Positions 8,327 to 15,852 of a stretch of DNA of 41,834 nt are shown here, piece after piece (within the stretch, counting starts at the first letter, position 1; every line of letters begins with the position of its first letter). The stretch is from assembly GCF_004801315.1 (NCBI RefSeq), contig NZ_SSNW01000054.1, positions 1 through 41,834 on the forward strand. Reading direction: 5' to 3'. The position numbers and the translations under genes are program-made. The DNA is from Deinococcus sp. Arct2-2 (lineage in GTDB: Bacteria > Deinococcota > Deinococci > Deinococcales > Deinococcaceae). The notes under the pieces are model-generated. The model was given only the letters and a program-made list of their open reading frames with translations, made no database searches and was not told the origin of the DNA.

Positions 8327-9417
8327 TTTGTTTCATTGTATTCCACCCGCAAGAACCGTTCTGGAATCTCCCAGACGACGACCTGCGGGGGACTATCCTT
8401 GCGCTCTTCACTCTTTAGGTATTCACGCATAGGCACGATGGGGCCTTTCCCTTCCTGTGCCACGTTGAGTACCTCAGTCTTAAGGGCTTGTGACACGGCG
8501 TCATCAAAATGCCAGACATTGTCTTTGCTGTCGGCACTGTAGCTGGTGCCGACCAAGGTGACAGCCAACGTCTCGTCGCCCAAGAGTCCGCCCCCGCCCT
8601 GATCAGTGCGGGTGTACTCCAATTCTCTGACCCGGTCTGGCGCGGGGCCAGGCACGTAGCGCAGGAGGTCGCCGCTGCGTTCGGTGGCGGGCTTGATCTG
8701 TACCGTGTATTCAGCAGGGGGCAAGTCGGAGGCCACTTCCTGTACAGCAAGGGCTATTGCCTGTGCTGCAGCGTTTGCTCCTTCTGGCGTCCAGTGGGTG
8801 TCCGTGTGCAGAAATACAGGACGTTCCTGCTTGGCCGCTTTCAGGGCACCCCAGACATCCGGCACCAAGATTCCAGCCCGCATCAGGGCCTGGCGGAAGG
8901 TGCCGTACCCTTCGGTCTGCTGAGCCGGAACCTGCACCCTGAGTTGCTCCGGATACACACGGGTCTTGGCGGGGATCAACGCGACGACCAGCCGGGTTCC
9001 GTCTTTGGCCAGCTCGGCGTGAACCTGTTGCACGTACTTTACCTTGGCAGCGATTTCGGCCTCGTCTCCCGCAGCCGTCTGGTACTCCTCGCTGGTGAAC
9101 AACCACCCCTCCTTGCCGACCAGTGCGCCGTCGCGGGCTTCCCCAAACAGCCGGTAATTCAGGTTGCCCCATAAGTTCACGCTGAGATCCCGCCACGGCA
9201 CCTTGGCATCCAGTCCCTTTTCCCAGGTCAGTTGCCAGGTGCCGGTGATGACGTCTTTGCCTAATACGCGTTCGCGGAAGCCGGGACTGGTTAGGGTGGC
9301 GGCGGCCCCTAAGCCAACCACACCCAACAGGAAGGCGGCGGGCAACCACTGCAGCAAACGAGGTGCCGTGGGGTTGTTGATGTTCGTTTTACTGGTGTCC
9401 TGAGCAAATTCCGTCAT
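8323..9417 (-). CDS. algJ: Alginate O-acetyltransferase AlgJ-like protein
   Basis: The 364-aa protein has an N-terminal membrane anchor (about residues 23-42) and an exported SGNH-type domain. Recognisable pieces are GKEGWLFTSEEY (residues 101-112), HTDTHWTPEGANAAAQ with catalytic-type Asp206 and His208, and VGTSYSADS with Ser292. AlgJ proteins use acetyl groups delivered by the MBOAT protein AlgI to acetylate polysaccharide outside the membrane. The gene starts 7 nt after algI and overlaps the next SGNH gene by 4 nt. Whether the substrate is alginate is doubtful, because no alginate polymerase genes are in view. Confidence 0.85.
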   Translation of the reverse strand: MTEFAQDTSKTNINNPTAPRLLQWLPAAFLLGVVGLGAAATLTSPGFRERVLGKDVITGTWQLTWEKGLDAKVPWRDLSVNLWGNLNYRLFGEARDGALVGKEGWLFTSEEYQTAAGDEAEIAAKVKYVQQVHAELAKDGTRLVVALIPAKTRVYPEQLRVQVPAQQTEGYGTFRQALMRAGILVPDVWGALKAAKQERPVFLHTDTHWTPEGANAAAQAIALAVQEVASDLPPAEYTVQIKPATERSGDLLRYVPGPAPDRVRELEYTRTDQGGGGLLGDETLAVTLVGTSYSADSKDNVWHFDDAVSQALKTEVLNVAQEGKGPIVPMREYLKSEERKDSPPQVVVWEIPERFLRVEYNETK

Positions 9418-9424
9418 TCACACC

Positions 9425-10846
9425 TCAGAACTGGAAATAAAGAAAGGGCGTGTAGCTTTGGGCCGACAATTTCAAGATGGCCACCACGAACAGCGGCAGC
9501 AGCACCACCGTCGCGGCCACCGCGAAGCGGGGGCGCAGCAACTTGCTGCCCACATCGCCTACCCGCGCTCCCCAGAAGGGCGCCAGATAGACCAGCACGC
9601 CGCCCAGCAGCATCGTGATCAGCACACTGGGTTTGACCTGCCAGGCCAGCGTATCGCTGAGACCCACGCCGTTTAGACCAATCATGCCCCGGTACATTCG
9701 GAAGGCATCCGGCACGTTGTCGGCTCGGAACATCACCCAGCCGATCATAACCAAGAGCAGCGTGCCGGGAATGGTCAGCCAAGCGGGGCTGGGCTTCCAC
9801 AGGTTGGCCTCTTTCAGGCGGCGCTCAATGGCCAGGATGCTGCCGTGCCAGATGCCCCATAGCACAAACGTCCAGTTGGCTCCGTGCCACAACCCGCCCA
9901 AGACCATCGTCAGCCACAGGTTCAGGTAGGTACGGGCGCGGCCATGCCGGTTGCCCCCCAGACTGATATAGAGATATTCGCGTAGCCAGCTGCTCAGACT
10001 CATGTGCCATCTGCGCCAGAACTCGGTAATCGAGCGGGAAATATACGGATGGTTGAAATTTTCGGGGAACTTGAACCCCATCATGGCGGCCAGTCCAATG
10101 GCCATATCGCTGTACCCGCTGAAATCGAAGTACAGCTGGAGGGTATAAGCCAGGGCCCCGAGCCAAGCGTCGCCCATCGTGGGACTGGGCTGATTGAAGC
10201 TGGCGGTCACAAGCGGCGCGATGGTGTCGGCGATCAAGACCTTTTTGGCAAAGCCGGTCATGAAGCGCGTGGCGCCATAGCTGAACTTTTCGAGCGTGTG
10301 CGTGCGGGTACGGAACTGGTCGGCCAGCAGGTTGTACTTCAGCACGGGGCCCGCAATCAGGTGTGGAAACAGGGCAATGAATGCGGCGAAATCCAGCAGC
10401 TTGTGAGTGGGTGGTTCTTCGCGCCTGTACACGTCCACGATGTAGCTGATGGCGTGAAAGATAAAAAAGCTCAGGCCAATGGGCAATAGAATGGGTGTCC
10501 AACTGAAGGCCTGCAGACCCAAACTCTGGGTCAGCGCATTGAAGCTCTCGATGCCGAAGTTGGCGTACTTGAAGTAGCCCAGGGCGGCCAAGTTCAGCAC
10601 GATGGCCGAGGTCAGCGTCCAACGCCGTTTCGGGCCGTCCGGTTGCTTATCCAGCACCAGGCCGTAAATGTACGCTGCACCGGTGATGGCCATTAGCAGC
10701 CACAAGAAATCCATCCGCCACCACGAATACAGCGCGTAGCTGCCGGCCAAGATCCACGCGCTCCGCCCTTTGAAAGGCAGGAGGTAATAGACGATCAGAA
10801 AAAACGGCAGAAACAGCAACAGGAAGACGTTGGAGCTGAAGACCAC
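9425..10846 (-). CDS. algI: MBOAT-family alginate O-acetyltransferase AlgI
   Basis: The 473-aa multi-pass membrane protein has the full MBOAT pattern. FWRRWHMSLSSWLREYLYI contains His281, and VLGGLWHGANWTFVLWG contains His321, the histidine expected at the catalytic position. LYFDFSGYSDMAIGLA and the N-terminal FSSNVFLLLFLPFF are equally typical of AlgI. It carries acetyl groups across the inner membrane for the AlgJ/AlgX-type proteins. Length matches the family. It lies 4 nt after the algF-like gene, inside a tight four-gene operon. Confidence 0.93.
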   Translation of the reverse strand: MVFSSNVFLLLFLPFFLIVYYLLPFKGRSAWILAGSYALYSWWRMDFLWLLMAITGAAYIYGLVLDKQPDGPKRRWTLTSAIVLNLAALGYFKYANFGIESFNALTQSLGLQAFSWTPILLPIGLSFFIFHAISYIVDVYRREEPPTHKLLDFAAFIALFPHLIAGPVLKYNLLADQFRTRTHTLEKFSYGATRFMTGFAKKVLIADTIAPLVTASFNQPSPTMGDAWLGALAYTLQLYFDFSGYSDMAIGLAAMMGFKFPENFNHPYISRSITEFWRRWHMSLSSWLREYLYISLGGNRHGRARTYLNLWLTMVLGGLWHGANWTFVLWGIWHGSILAIERRLKEANLWKPSPAWLTIPGTLLLVMIGWVMFRADNVPDAFRMYRGMIGLNGVGLSDTLAWQVKPSVLITMLLGGVLVYLAPFWGARVGDVGSKLLRPRFAVAATVVLLPLFVVAILKLSAQSYTPFLYFQF

Positions 10847-10850
10847 GGCC

Positions 10851-11441
10851 TTACTTGGTCTTGGTGCTGCTCTGTGTCAAGGTCAGGCCGGTGTCGGTCA
10901 GCACGAGCGCGTAAGCATTGCCGCGCTCCAACTTCACGCCTTTCAGGGTGCCCAGCGCCTTGGGGCCTGCGAACGCTGCCAAATCGACAGTGATGCCGTT
11001 GACGGCGCGGCTGCCACTCTCACCTGTTTTCACACCAGCCACCACAGCGGTTTTACCGTCTGCCGTTTTCAGATCAACGGTGGCATTTTTGCTGAGGTTG
11101 TAGATGGTGAGGAGGGCTTTGGCGCGGTTCTCGGCGGCCTGATCGGTCAGCAGGGTGACCTTGCTGCCGTTGGCAACGACGCTGTAGAACTTGCCAGCTT
11201 CGACTTTGAGCTTGCTAGTGGTCATGCCGAGTTTGGCCGCAAACTCACCTTGTGGGATGACGACGTAAGCGCTGGCCGCCCCCTTCAGAGCAGTCACGGC
11301 TTTGCCTCCCAGTGTGGCTGCTGGGGTATTGATGATCCGCACGAAGGCCGAATCGGCAGGGGGAGCCGGATCATAGAGGCCCGTCTCCTGAGCCACAGCG
11401 AAACCGAGCAAAAGGCAAGCAAAAGAAAGAGCTTTTAACAT
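10851..11441 (-). CDS. algF: AlgF-like periplasmic O-acetylation protein
   Basis: The 196-aa product has a short signal peptide (about residues 1-17, LSFACLLLGFAVA). The body resembles AlgF: ETGLYDPAPPADSAFVRIIN at the N terminus, then a repeated two-domain beta pattern ending in ANAYALV-like strands. AlgF is needed for polysaccharide O-acetylation together with AlgI and AlgJ. It is the first gene of the operon, and an AAGGT element precedes the ATG. An AT-rich TATATACTTAT lies about 35-50 nt upstream on the minus strand and could hold the -10, but the -35 is unclear. Confidence 0.8.
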   Translation of the reverse strand: MLKALSFACLLLGFAVAQETGLYDPAPPADSAFVRIINTPAATLGGKAVTALKGAASAYVVIPQGEFAAKLGMTTSKLKVEAGKFYSVVANGSKVTLLTDQAAENRAKALLTIYNLSKNATVDLKTADGKTAVVAGVKTGESGSRAVNGITVDLAAFAGPKALGTLKGVKLERGNAYALVLTDTGLTLTQSSTKTK

Positions 11442-11700
11442 ATGAGTACCTTAACCCTAAAGCACGAGATAAGTATATAAATCCGGTTGCATCAGGCGAG
11501 ATTCTAGCGTTTGACCTCAAAATCGTTTGATGTGGGAGTTCGTTGCACTGCAGTCTATCTTTAACGAGTCAGTAACGGTACACCTGACAGCGTGCTCCAT
11601 GACCTCTGAGGTGCTGCCCTTGTTGACGGTATTCCCCCCCTCTCTTCTCCTGGAGAGGCCGGAAGGGGAAGGGCAAACGCACTCGCTGTGGCAGCAGGGG

Positions 11701-13074
11701 GTGTCCCGGTTCAGGTCGTTGTTGATGCCTCTGCTTCTCAGCGTAGCCAGTGGTGGCCTGGCTTCTGCACAGTCTCCCTTGGCCCAGGCCGCTGCGCCCG
11801 CCTATCCTGCCTGTGCCAAGTCAAGCGACATCGACGGCAAAGGAACGTTTGAACTGTTTGGCACAAACGGATGGATCTTTGAAAGCCATGAATTCAAGGC
11901 CAACGAGGCGCTGAGCAGCAGAACGCTCAGCGCACTGACCCTGATGGCCAAGGCTTTTAAAGCGCGGGGTTCCCACCTGATTCTGGTGCCGGTGCCCACG
12001 CGGGCTGTCCGGGCCGCCGACACGGTGAATTTGACCCAGTATCCGCAACTGCGTTTTTCAGCTGCTCAGTACGCTACGGCGTGGACCACCATGATTGCGC
12101 AGGCCCGGAGCACCGGCGTGTATGTGGTGGACTTGCTTCCTACCATCCTGAACTTCAATCCCGGCGTGCGGGGGGAGGAATTCTTCTACCCACGGGATCA
12201 CCATTGGACGCTCTCGGGTACAGAGGCGGCAGCACGGCAGGTCACGGCCCAGATTCAGGCGATCGCTCAGGCCCAAGGCCTTGAGCTGCAAGAGACCCCA
12301 GGGCTGCTGGAGATTGTTCAAAAAGGTGAATTTACAGGGCCACTGGCCAGCCACTACACGCGGGCCTGCGGCACCACAACCGAGCCGCTGAAGCGGTTTC
12401 AAGCCAGCTACACGGTGCAGGGCGATAGCCTGTTGGGGGATGTCCAACCGCTGATTGGAATTTACGGCGACAGTTTCGGTCTCACCTATCCGGACAACAA
12501 GTACGCCGAGCCAGACGCCAACTTTGCAGTGATGCTTGAAGCCACCGCCCAGTTGCCGACCATCAACAACTCCGTGTCGGGCAGCGGTAAAACAGCCACA
12601 TTGGCAGGCTACTTGGCCCTGCCGGAAGGGCGAGAGCAGTTGCCTCCTTTCGTGGTGGTTCCGTTCATGGGGGGGATTCCCAACAACACCTTTGATTACG
12701 GGCAAGTCACAGCCGCACTGATCGATTGTTCGGCCGCCACCCGCCTCGCTCGAACAGAGGTGGCTTCCCCCAGTCCCCGGATGCTCTTTGCTCCTCCCTC
12801 CACCGGACCCACGCTGGGCAAGAGCCTGATTCACATCCACACCAACGCTCCGACCAACTACATCGAGGTGAGGGAAGGCCGCTATACCGACAACTCGGTT
12901 CTGAGCTTTGAAATTTACCGAATCGCCGCTCCGTATTACTTCGGAAGCCGGACGGACTTTTACAGCTTGCTGGCAGACGATAAGACCGTAAACTCCCTGA
13001 TGGTTCAATTGGACAAGCAGCGCCCTGTCTCGGGATACGTGGAAACCTGCAAGATCCCGGACACGTTCCGCTAG
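11701..13074 (+). CDS. AlgX-like SGNH O-acetyltransferase with C-terminal carbohydrate-binding-like domain
   Basis: From the GTG at 11701 the product is 457 aa, with a signal peptide ending near ASGGLASA. The frame is open back to an ATG at 11527, but those 58 residues do not look like an exported N terminus, so the later start is preferred; ATG 11725 is another option. The SGNH-like domain contains GTNGWIFES, FYPRDHHWTLSG with Asp166 and His168, and GIYGDSFGL with Ser258. The last 120 residues are beta-rich, as in the binding module of AlgX. It is divergent from the algF operon and probably acetylates the same polysaccharide in the envelope. Confidence 0.78.
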   Translation: MSRFRSLLMPLLLSVASGGLASAQSPLAQAAAPAYPACAKSSDIDGKGTFELFGTNGWIFESHEFKANEALSSRTLSALTLMAKAFKARGSHLILVPVPTRAVRAADTVNLTQYPQLRFSAAQYATAWTTMIAQARSTGVYVVDLLPTILNFNPGVRGEEFFYPRDHHWTLSGTEAAARQVTAQIQAIAQAQGLELQETPGLLEIVQKGEFTGPLASHYTRACGTTTEPLKRFQASYTVQGDSLLGDVQPLIGIYGDSFGLTYPDNKYAEPDANFAVMLEATAQLPTINNSVSGSGKTATLAGYLALPEGREQLPPFVVVPFMGGIPNNTFDYGQVTAALIDCSAATRLARTEVASPSPRMLFAPPSTGPTLGKSLIHIHTNAPTNYIEVREGRYTDNSVLSFEIYRIAAPYYFGSRTDFYSLLADDKTVNSLMVQLDKQRPVSGYVETCKIPDTFR

Positions 13075-13533
13075 GGGAGAGCAGCAACGTCTGGTTGAAG
13101 CGGCCCTCTAACGGTCTCCCTGGCCCCAGCACTGGGTAGGGGGCAAGCCACTAACCTGTGCATCCGTCATAGGGGGGCCCAATAACCTGCACATTTCGGC
13201 AGTCTGAAGGGGCTTTGTTGAGCGGGTTCAGTGCTGGAGTGCAGGGCCCGCTGAAGAATGGCGGTCAATGATAGATGTCAGATCCGCTGCCGCGTGTGTC
13301 AAATCGGACGGGAAACTTAACAGCAGGCGCAGTGGGAAGGTGCAGTAGATTTTTCAGGAGCCATGGGTCTAGGGTGTCGGCCTGGGTGAGGGTAACACTG
13401 GCGTAAGGACGGAAAAGAACCTCACAGGGGAAGGCCGTATTTCGCGGCTAGATCTGCAGTAGGCACTAGGTCTGACTCGCTCCCTCAAGCCGCGACACCC
13501 GTTCTAAACATTGGCCTAGTTGGCCAAGACTGC
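13075..13533 (+). other. Intergenic stretch with a possible gene remnant
   Basis: No complete gene is seen in these 459 bases. On the minus strand an open frame from 13447 down to a stop at 13265-13267 encodes about 60 residues, including FPCEVLFRPYASVTLTQAD, which reads like protein but has no start codon. It may be the tail of a lost gene. Confidence 0.3.
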
Positions 13534-13776
13534 TCAAGTTTCCGTAGCTTCGGCAGGAGTGTATTCGAGGAGATCAGCCACCGTGTAAGTGTGCCCGGTC
13601 AGTGTGTAGAGACCGTCGAGAATGGCGACAAGGTGAGCGACGTTCACTCGTTCCCGGTTGCCGTGGTACAGGGCATTGATGGCTGCTGGGCGTACCTTCG
13701 CTATTGCCGCCAATTGGCGCTGCCTGATGCCGTGGCGCCTCATCACTTCACTGAGCTTGAATACTATCTGACCCAT
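13534..13776 (-). CDS. XRE-family (Cro/C1-type) helix-turn-helix regulator
   Basis: The 80-aa product is a single helix-turn-helix domain. The predicted HTH spans about residues 14-40 (RRHGIRQRQLAAIAKVRPAA), followed by IAAILDGLY-like dimer helices and a short acidic tail. It probably binds the perfect 24-bp palindrome at 13828-13851 and controls itself and the divergent genes. An AATTTA (minus TAAATT) box lies 6 nt before the ATG, suggesting a leaderless mRNA. It forms a cassette with the plus-strand 189-aa gene, paralleled by the cassette at 20.5-21.35 kb. Confidence 0.8.
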   Translation of the reverse strand: MGQIVFKLSEVMRRHGIRQRQLAAIAKVRPAAINALYHGNRERVNVAHLVAILDGLYTLTGHTYTVADLLEYTPAEATET

Positions 13777-13782
13777 TTGGGT

Positions 13783-13788
13783 AATTTA
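13783..13788 (-). promoter_or_regulatory. -10 box (TAAATT) of the XRE regulator gene
   Basis: On the minus strand TAAATT is 6 nt before the ATG at 13776, and there is no ribosome site between them. This suggests leaderless transcription from a start about 40 nt downstream of the palindromic operator. Confidence 0.38.
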
Positions 13789-13822
13789 CCTGTCCAAGCT
13801 AGGGACGTGCCGTCCTAGGGCA

Positions 13823-13851
13823 TTGACAGTATTACGCATATGCGTAATACT
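13823..13851 (+). promoter_or_regulatory. Promoter with a perfect 24-bp palindromic operator
   Basis: A consensus -35 TTGACA lies at 13823-13828. The sequence from 13828 to 13851 equals its own reverse complement over all 24 bases, with half-site AGTATTACGCAT. A -10-like element (TAATAC or AATACT) falls at 13845-13851, 16-17 nt from the -35, so a bound repressor would cover the promoter. It faces the 24-aa peptide and the 189-aa gene. The divergent XRE protein is the obvious candidate ligand. Confidence 0.7.
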
Positions 13852-13930
13852 TCGGAGCATAGAGAAGGGCGCTTTCCCCGTCGAAAGAGAAGCGCCCGAT
13901 CTAATTCCTCATTCGAAGGAAGGAACCGAT

Positions 13931-14005
13931 ATGAATGCTATCAAACCTCACCCGCTTACTCCGCCTGATCAAACTTACCAAGTCTTCCACCCGGGGCGTG
14001 CCTGA
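13931..14005 (+). CDS. Possible 24-aa peptide or leader
   Basis: The ATG at 13931 follows a strong purine-rich ribosome site (AAGGAAGGA) about 6 nt upstream. The frame encodes MNAIKPHPLTPPDQTYQVFH plus GRA before a TGA. It is downstream of the operator and 75 nt before the 189-aa gene, so it could be a leader peptide or a small partner protein. The strong ribosome site in a genome where many starts seem leaderless is the main support. Confidence 0.45.
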   Translation: MNAIKPHPLTPPDQTYQVFHPGRA

Positions 14006-14080
14006 CATGGCCCTTTCTTCTATCCGCTTGGTCAACCTTTCAGTGCGTCTTTTAAGCTTTGGTCTTTTAGGTCAGGGCTG

Positions 14081-14650
14081 ATGGTCCAGTCTTCAGAGAC
14101 CCCTTTATCCCAGATTTCCCGTGCTCGGCAGCGTTTCTTGGGGCTAACCAACGATCATCCCCGCCCAGATACTCACCTACAGCCACCAGAAATCATCAAG
14201 TTGACCATGGAAGTTCAACGGCGCCTACTGGCCCATCTTTATGCCCCCGGTCAATTCCGCAGCGGGCCGCTTTTCGGTTCACGCAACTCTGGCGTCAGAC
14301 TCGTCACCCGGGCGGCGCGGGGGGTACCGCCCGGCCTGCTCCCCGACGATTCGCGAACGTTCCACTTGGATGCCCGGTATGTGTTGGGCTTGAGTGACAT
14401 CCTCACGGACAGCGACAGCGAGATCGATTGGGTGGGCCACTGGCTGATCGCCCCTGATGGTCTCCTGGGCAGCCTTCAAGACCATTTGGAGTGGGTGTAC
14501 CAAGCTCAAGCACTGGCGCTCGCTGATGAAGACGCTTTTCTCCTGACCCTGGGCCGGGAAGAGGAGAGCGTGGAGTACCGAGCATTCACCCTCCAGGGGC
14601 GGCAGGTCACCAGTGTGCCCGTCGTGTGTCTGCCTGCCCAGGCGAAATAA
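14081..14650 (+). CDS. Unknown protein resembling a degenerate JAB/MPN domain; cassette copy 1
   Basis: The 189-aa protein has no signal peptide or membrane segment. It is a paralogue of the minus-strand protein at 20497-21054, sharing RARQRFLG, an LFGS turn, a D.RYVLG.SD block and a (I/V)DW.G.W block in the same order. The arrangement GPLFG (62-66), LDARYVLGLSD (96-106), IDWVGHW (115-121), SLQD (131-134) and a closing VEYRAFTL strand resembles a JAB/MPN domain. The H-x-H-P metal ligands read HWLIAP, so a metal site looks lost. It is preceded by an XRE regulator, an operator and a 24-aa peptide. The fold assignment is inference. Confidence 0.65.
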   Translation: MVQSSETPLSQISRARQRFLGLTNDHPRPDTHLQPPEIIKLTMEVQRRLLAHLYAPGQFRSGPLFGSRNSGVRLVTRAARGVPPGLLPDDSRTFHLDARYVLGLSDILTDSDSEIDWVGHWLIAPDGLLGSLQDHLEWVYQAQALALADEDAFLLTLGREEESVEYRAFTLQGRQVTSVPVVCLPAQAK

Positions 14651-14672
14651 GACGAGGGTCCGGCTCTTTAGG

Positions 14673-14697
14673 ACAGGGGGCCTTGATGACCCCCTGT
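14673..14697 (+). terminator. Stem-loop after the 189-aa gene
   Basis: ACAGGGGG (14673-14680) pairs with CCCCCTGT (14690-14697) around a 9-nt loop, 23 nt after the stop codon. There is no T-run, so termination efficiency is uncertain. Confidence 0.5.
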
Positions 14698-14702
14698 TCG
14701 GT

Positions 14703-14729
14703 AGGTTGCCTTGCGCTTCGCGGCAACCT
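14703..14729 (+). terminator. Second stem-loop after the 189-aa gene
   Basis: AGGTTGCC (14703-14710) pairs with GGCAACCT (14722-14729). The loop holds a small inner GCG/CGC stem. Right after it comes TATT. With the preceding hairpin it forms a tandem terminator. Confidence 0.5.
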
Positions 14730-14915
14730 TATTGCATTTGGGGGCCCTGCATACCCCAGTTTGCCCGGAGCAAAGCTGATAGGGACTATCTCAGGACGCT
14801 CAGCGAGTCTGGGCTGGATGGCAAGTGGCCGTGTTATTGACCTCGGCGCACCATTCAGGTGCAGGGCTTCTCACTGGTACCGTCCCCTTTGGATGTATGC
14901 GTGTCCAGCCCGAAG

Positions 14916-15198
14916 TAGCGATAGCTTTGCGGGAAAAAGCAGGTGAAAACATCAGGTCCACCTCTCAAAGTGGCTTTGGTTGGTAGCGACACCTTTGCGT
15001 GAGATTGAGCAGAGTTCACGAAGAGGCCACCTGGCACAGCATTTTCTGTCACTAAAGATCGGCGACACCTTTGCGGGAAAGACCACCACCTGTGTGGTGG
15101 GCGGGATTTTCAGCTTTCAGCCTGACCATCTGTTCGTTGGGTGCCACCCACGACACCTTTGCGGGAAAAGACTCGAAAGGAGCGATACTTTCGCGGGA
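14916..15198 (+). repeat. Iteron cluster A (five direct copies, partly degenerate)
   Basis: Five same-strand copies related to tagcgatacctttgcggga start near 14916, 14984, 15060, 15148 and 15180. Several have one or more changes, such as gatagc for gatacc in the first. Spacing is uneven. They match the cleaner cluster at 17804-18189, upstream of repA. After the last copy (15270-15298) the sequence GTTGTTCTTTTnnnTCTTTAC resembles the region just before repA, so this looks like a second, decayed origin or rep leader, cut off by the IS6-type element. Confidence 0.8.
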
Positions 15199-15311
15199 TT
15201 TCAGATCAAATCAGCAAGACTGTTTCTGGAAAAAATGAAAGAATGCCGTCTAGAACGTCACTTTATGTTTTGCGTGTTGTTCTTTTAAGTCTTTACTTGG
15301 TTGTGGCAAGT

Positions 15312-15852
15312 TCAAGTTGTTGTCGCAGAGGGGCAGCTGAGAGACACCAAGAGCAGGGCGATGGTCAACGGATGTCGGCGGTCGTTGGCGGGCAAGGTAG
15401 AGCGTGCGGTACCTTGGAGATTGGTGATTCTAGCGTGTAGATCGAGAAATTTCTGCGCCCGCTTAACTTGCTGAAACCCCAGTTGGCTCCGTTCCTGACG
15501 TTGTGCGGATCGGTGAGATTGTTCAATCAGGTTGTTGTAGCGAGCGGCCCTGATGACCTGCTGGTGATCGCCATCGTCCACTACTGGAAGCTCACGGTTC
15601 GCCGCCCCGTAGCTTGCCAATTTGTCGGTACACACTGTTTCTGGGACGTTCTATTCACCCAGCAGACGTCGGAAAAATGACATCGCCGCCGAGGTGTCGC
15701 GGTGCCGTTGGAGCAGAACATCGAACACCGCGCCGTGTTCGTCGACGGCCCCCACAACCAATGAGTCACCCCACCCACGACCACATGCATCTCGTCCAGA
15801 TGCCACCGGGAACCCGCCGGGGTTCCCGGTGCCGCAAATTCTGGGCGAATTC
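15312..15852 (-). pseudogene. IS6-family transposase, C-terminal part (frameshifted)
   Basis: Successive minus-strand frames give SRWHLDEMHVVVGGVTHWLW, then GAVDEHGAVFDVLLQRHRDT plus SAAMSFFRRLLGE, then TVCTDKLASYGAANREL and NLIEQSHR with RSQLGFQQVKRAQKFLDLHA. These are consecutive blocks of an IS6/IS240-type DDE transposase, including DE in the HLDE block and D in the TDK block. Frame changes near 15645, 15745 and 15808 destroy it. The 5' part is at 17578-17762. Confidence 0.85.

Noticed and set aside
8509..9174. Plus-strand open frame of 221 codons
   Set aside because: It is antisense to the algJ-like gene and has no protein-like features.
12058..13008. Minus-strand open frame of 316 codons
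   Set aside because: It is opposite the AlgX-like gene and matches no family, while the plus frame has a signal peptide and catalytic motifs.
14651..15298. Short plus frames over iteron cluster A
   Set aside because: They run through repeats and hairpins with no ribosome site and no similarity to known proteins.
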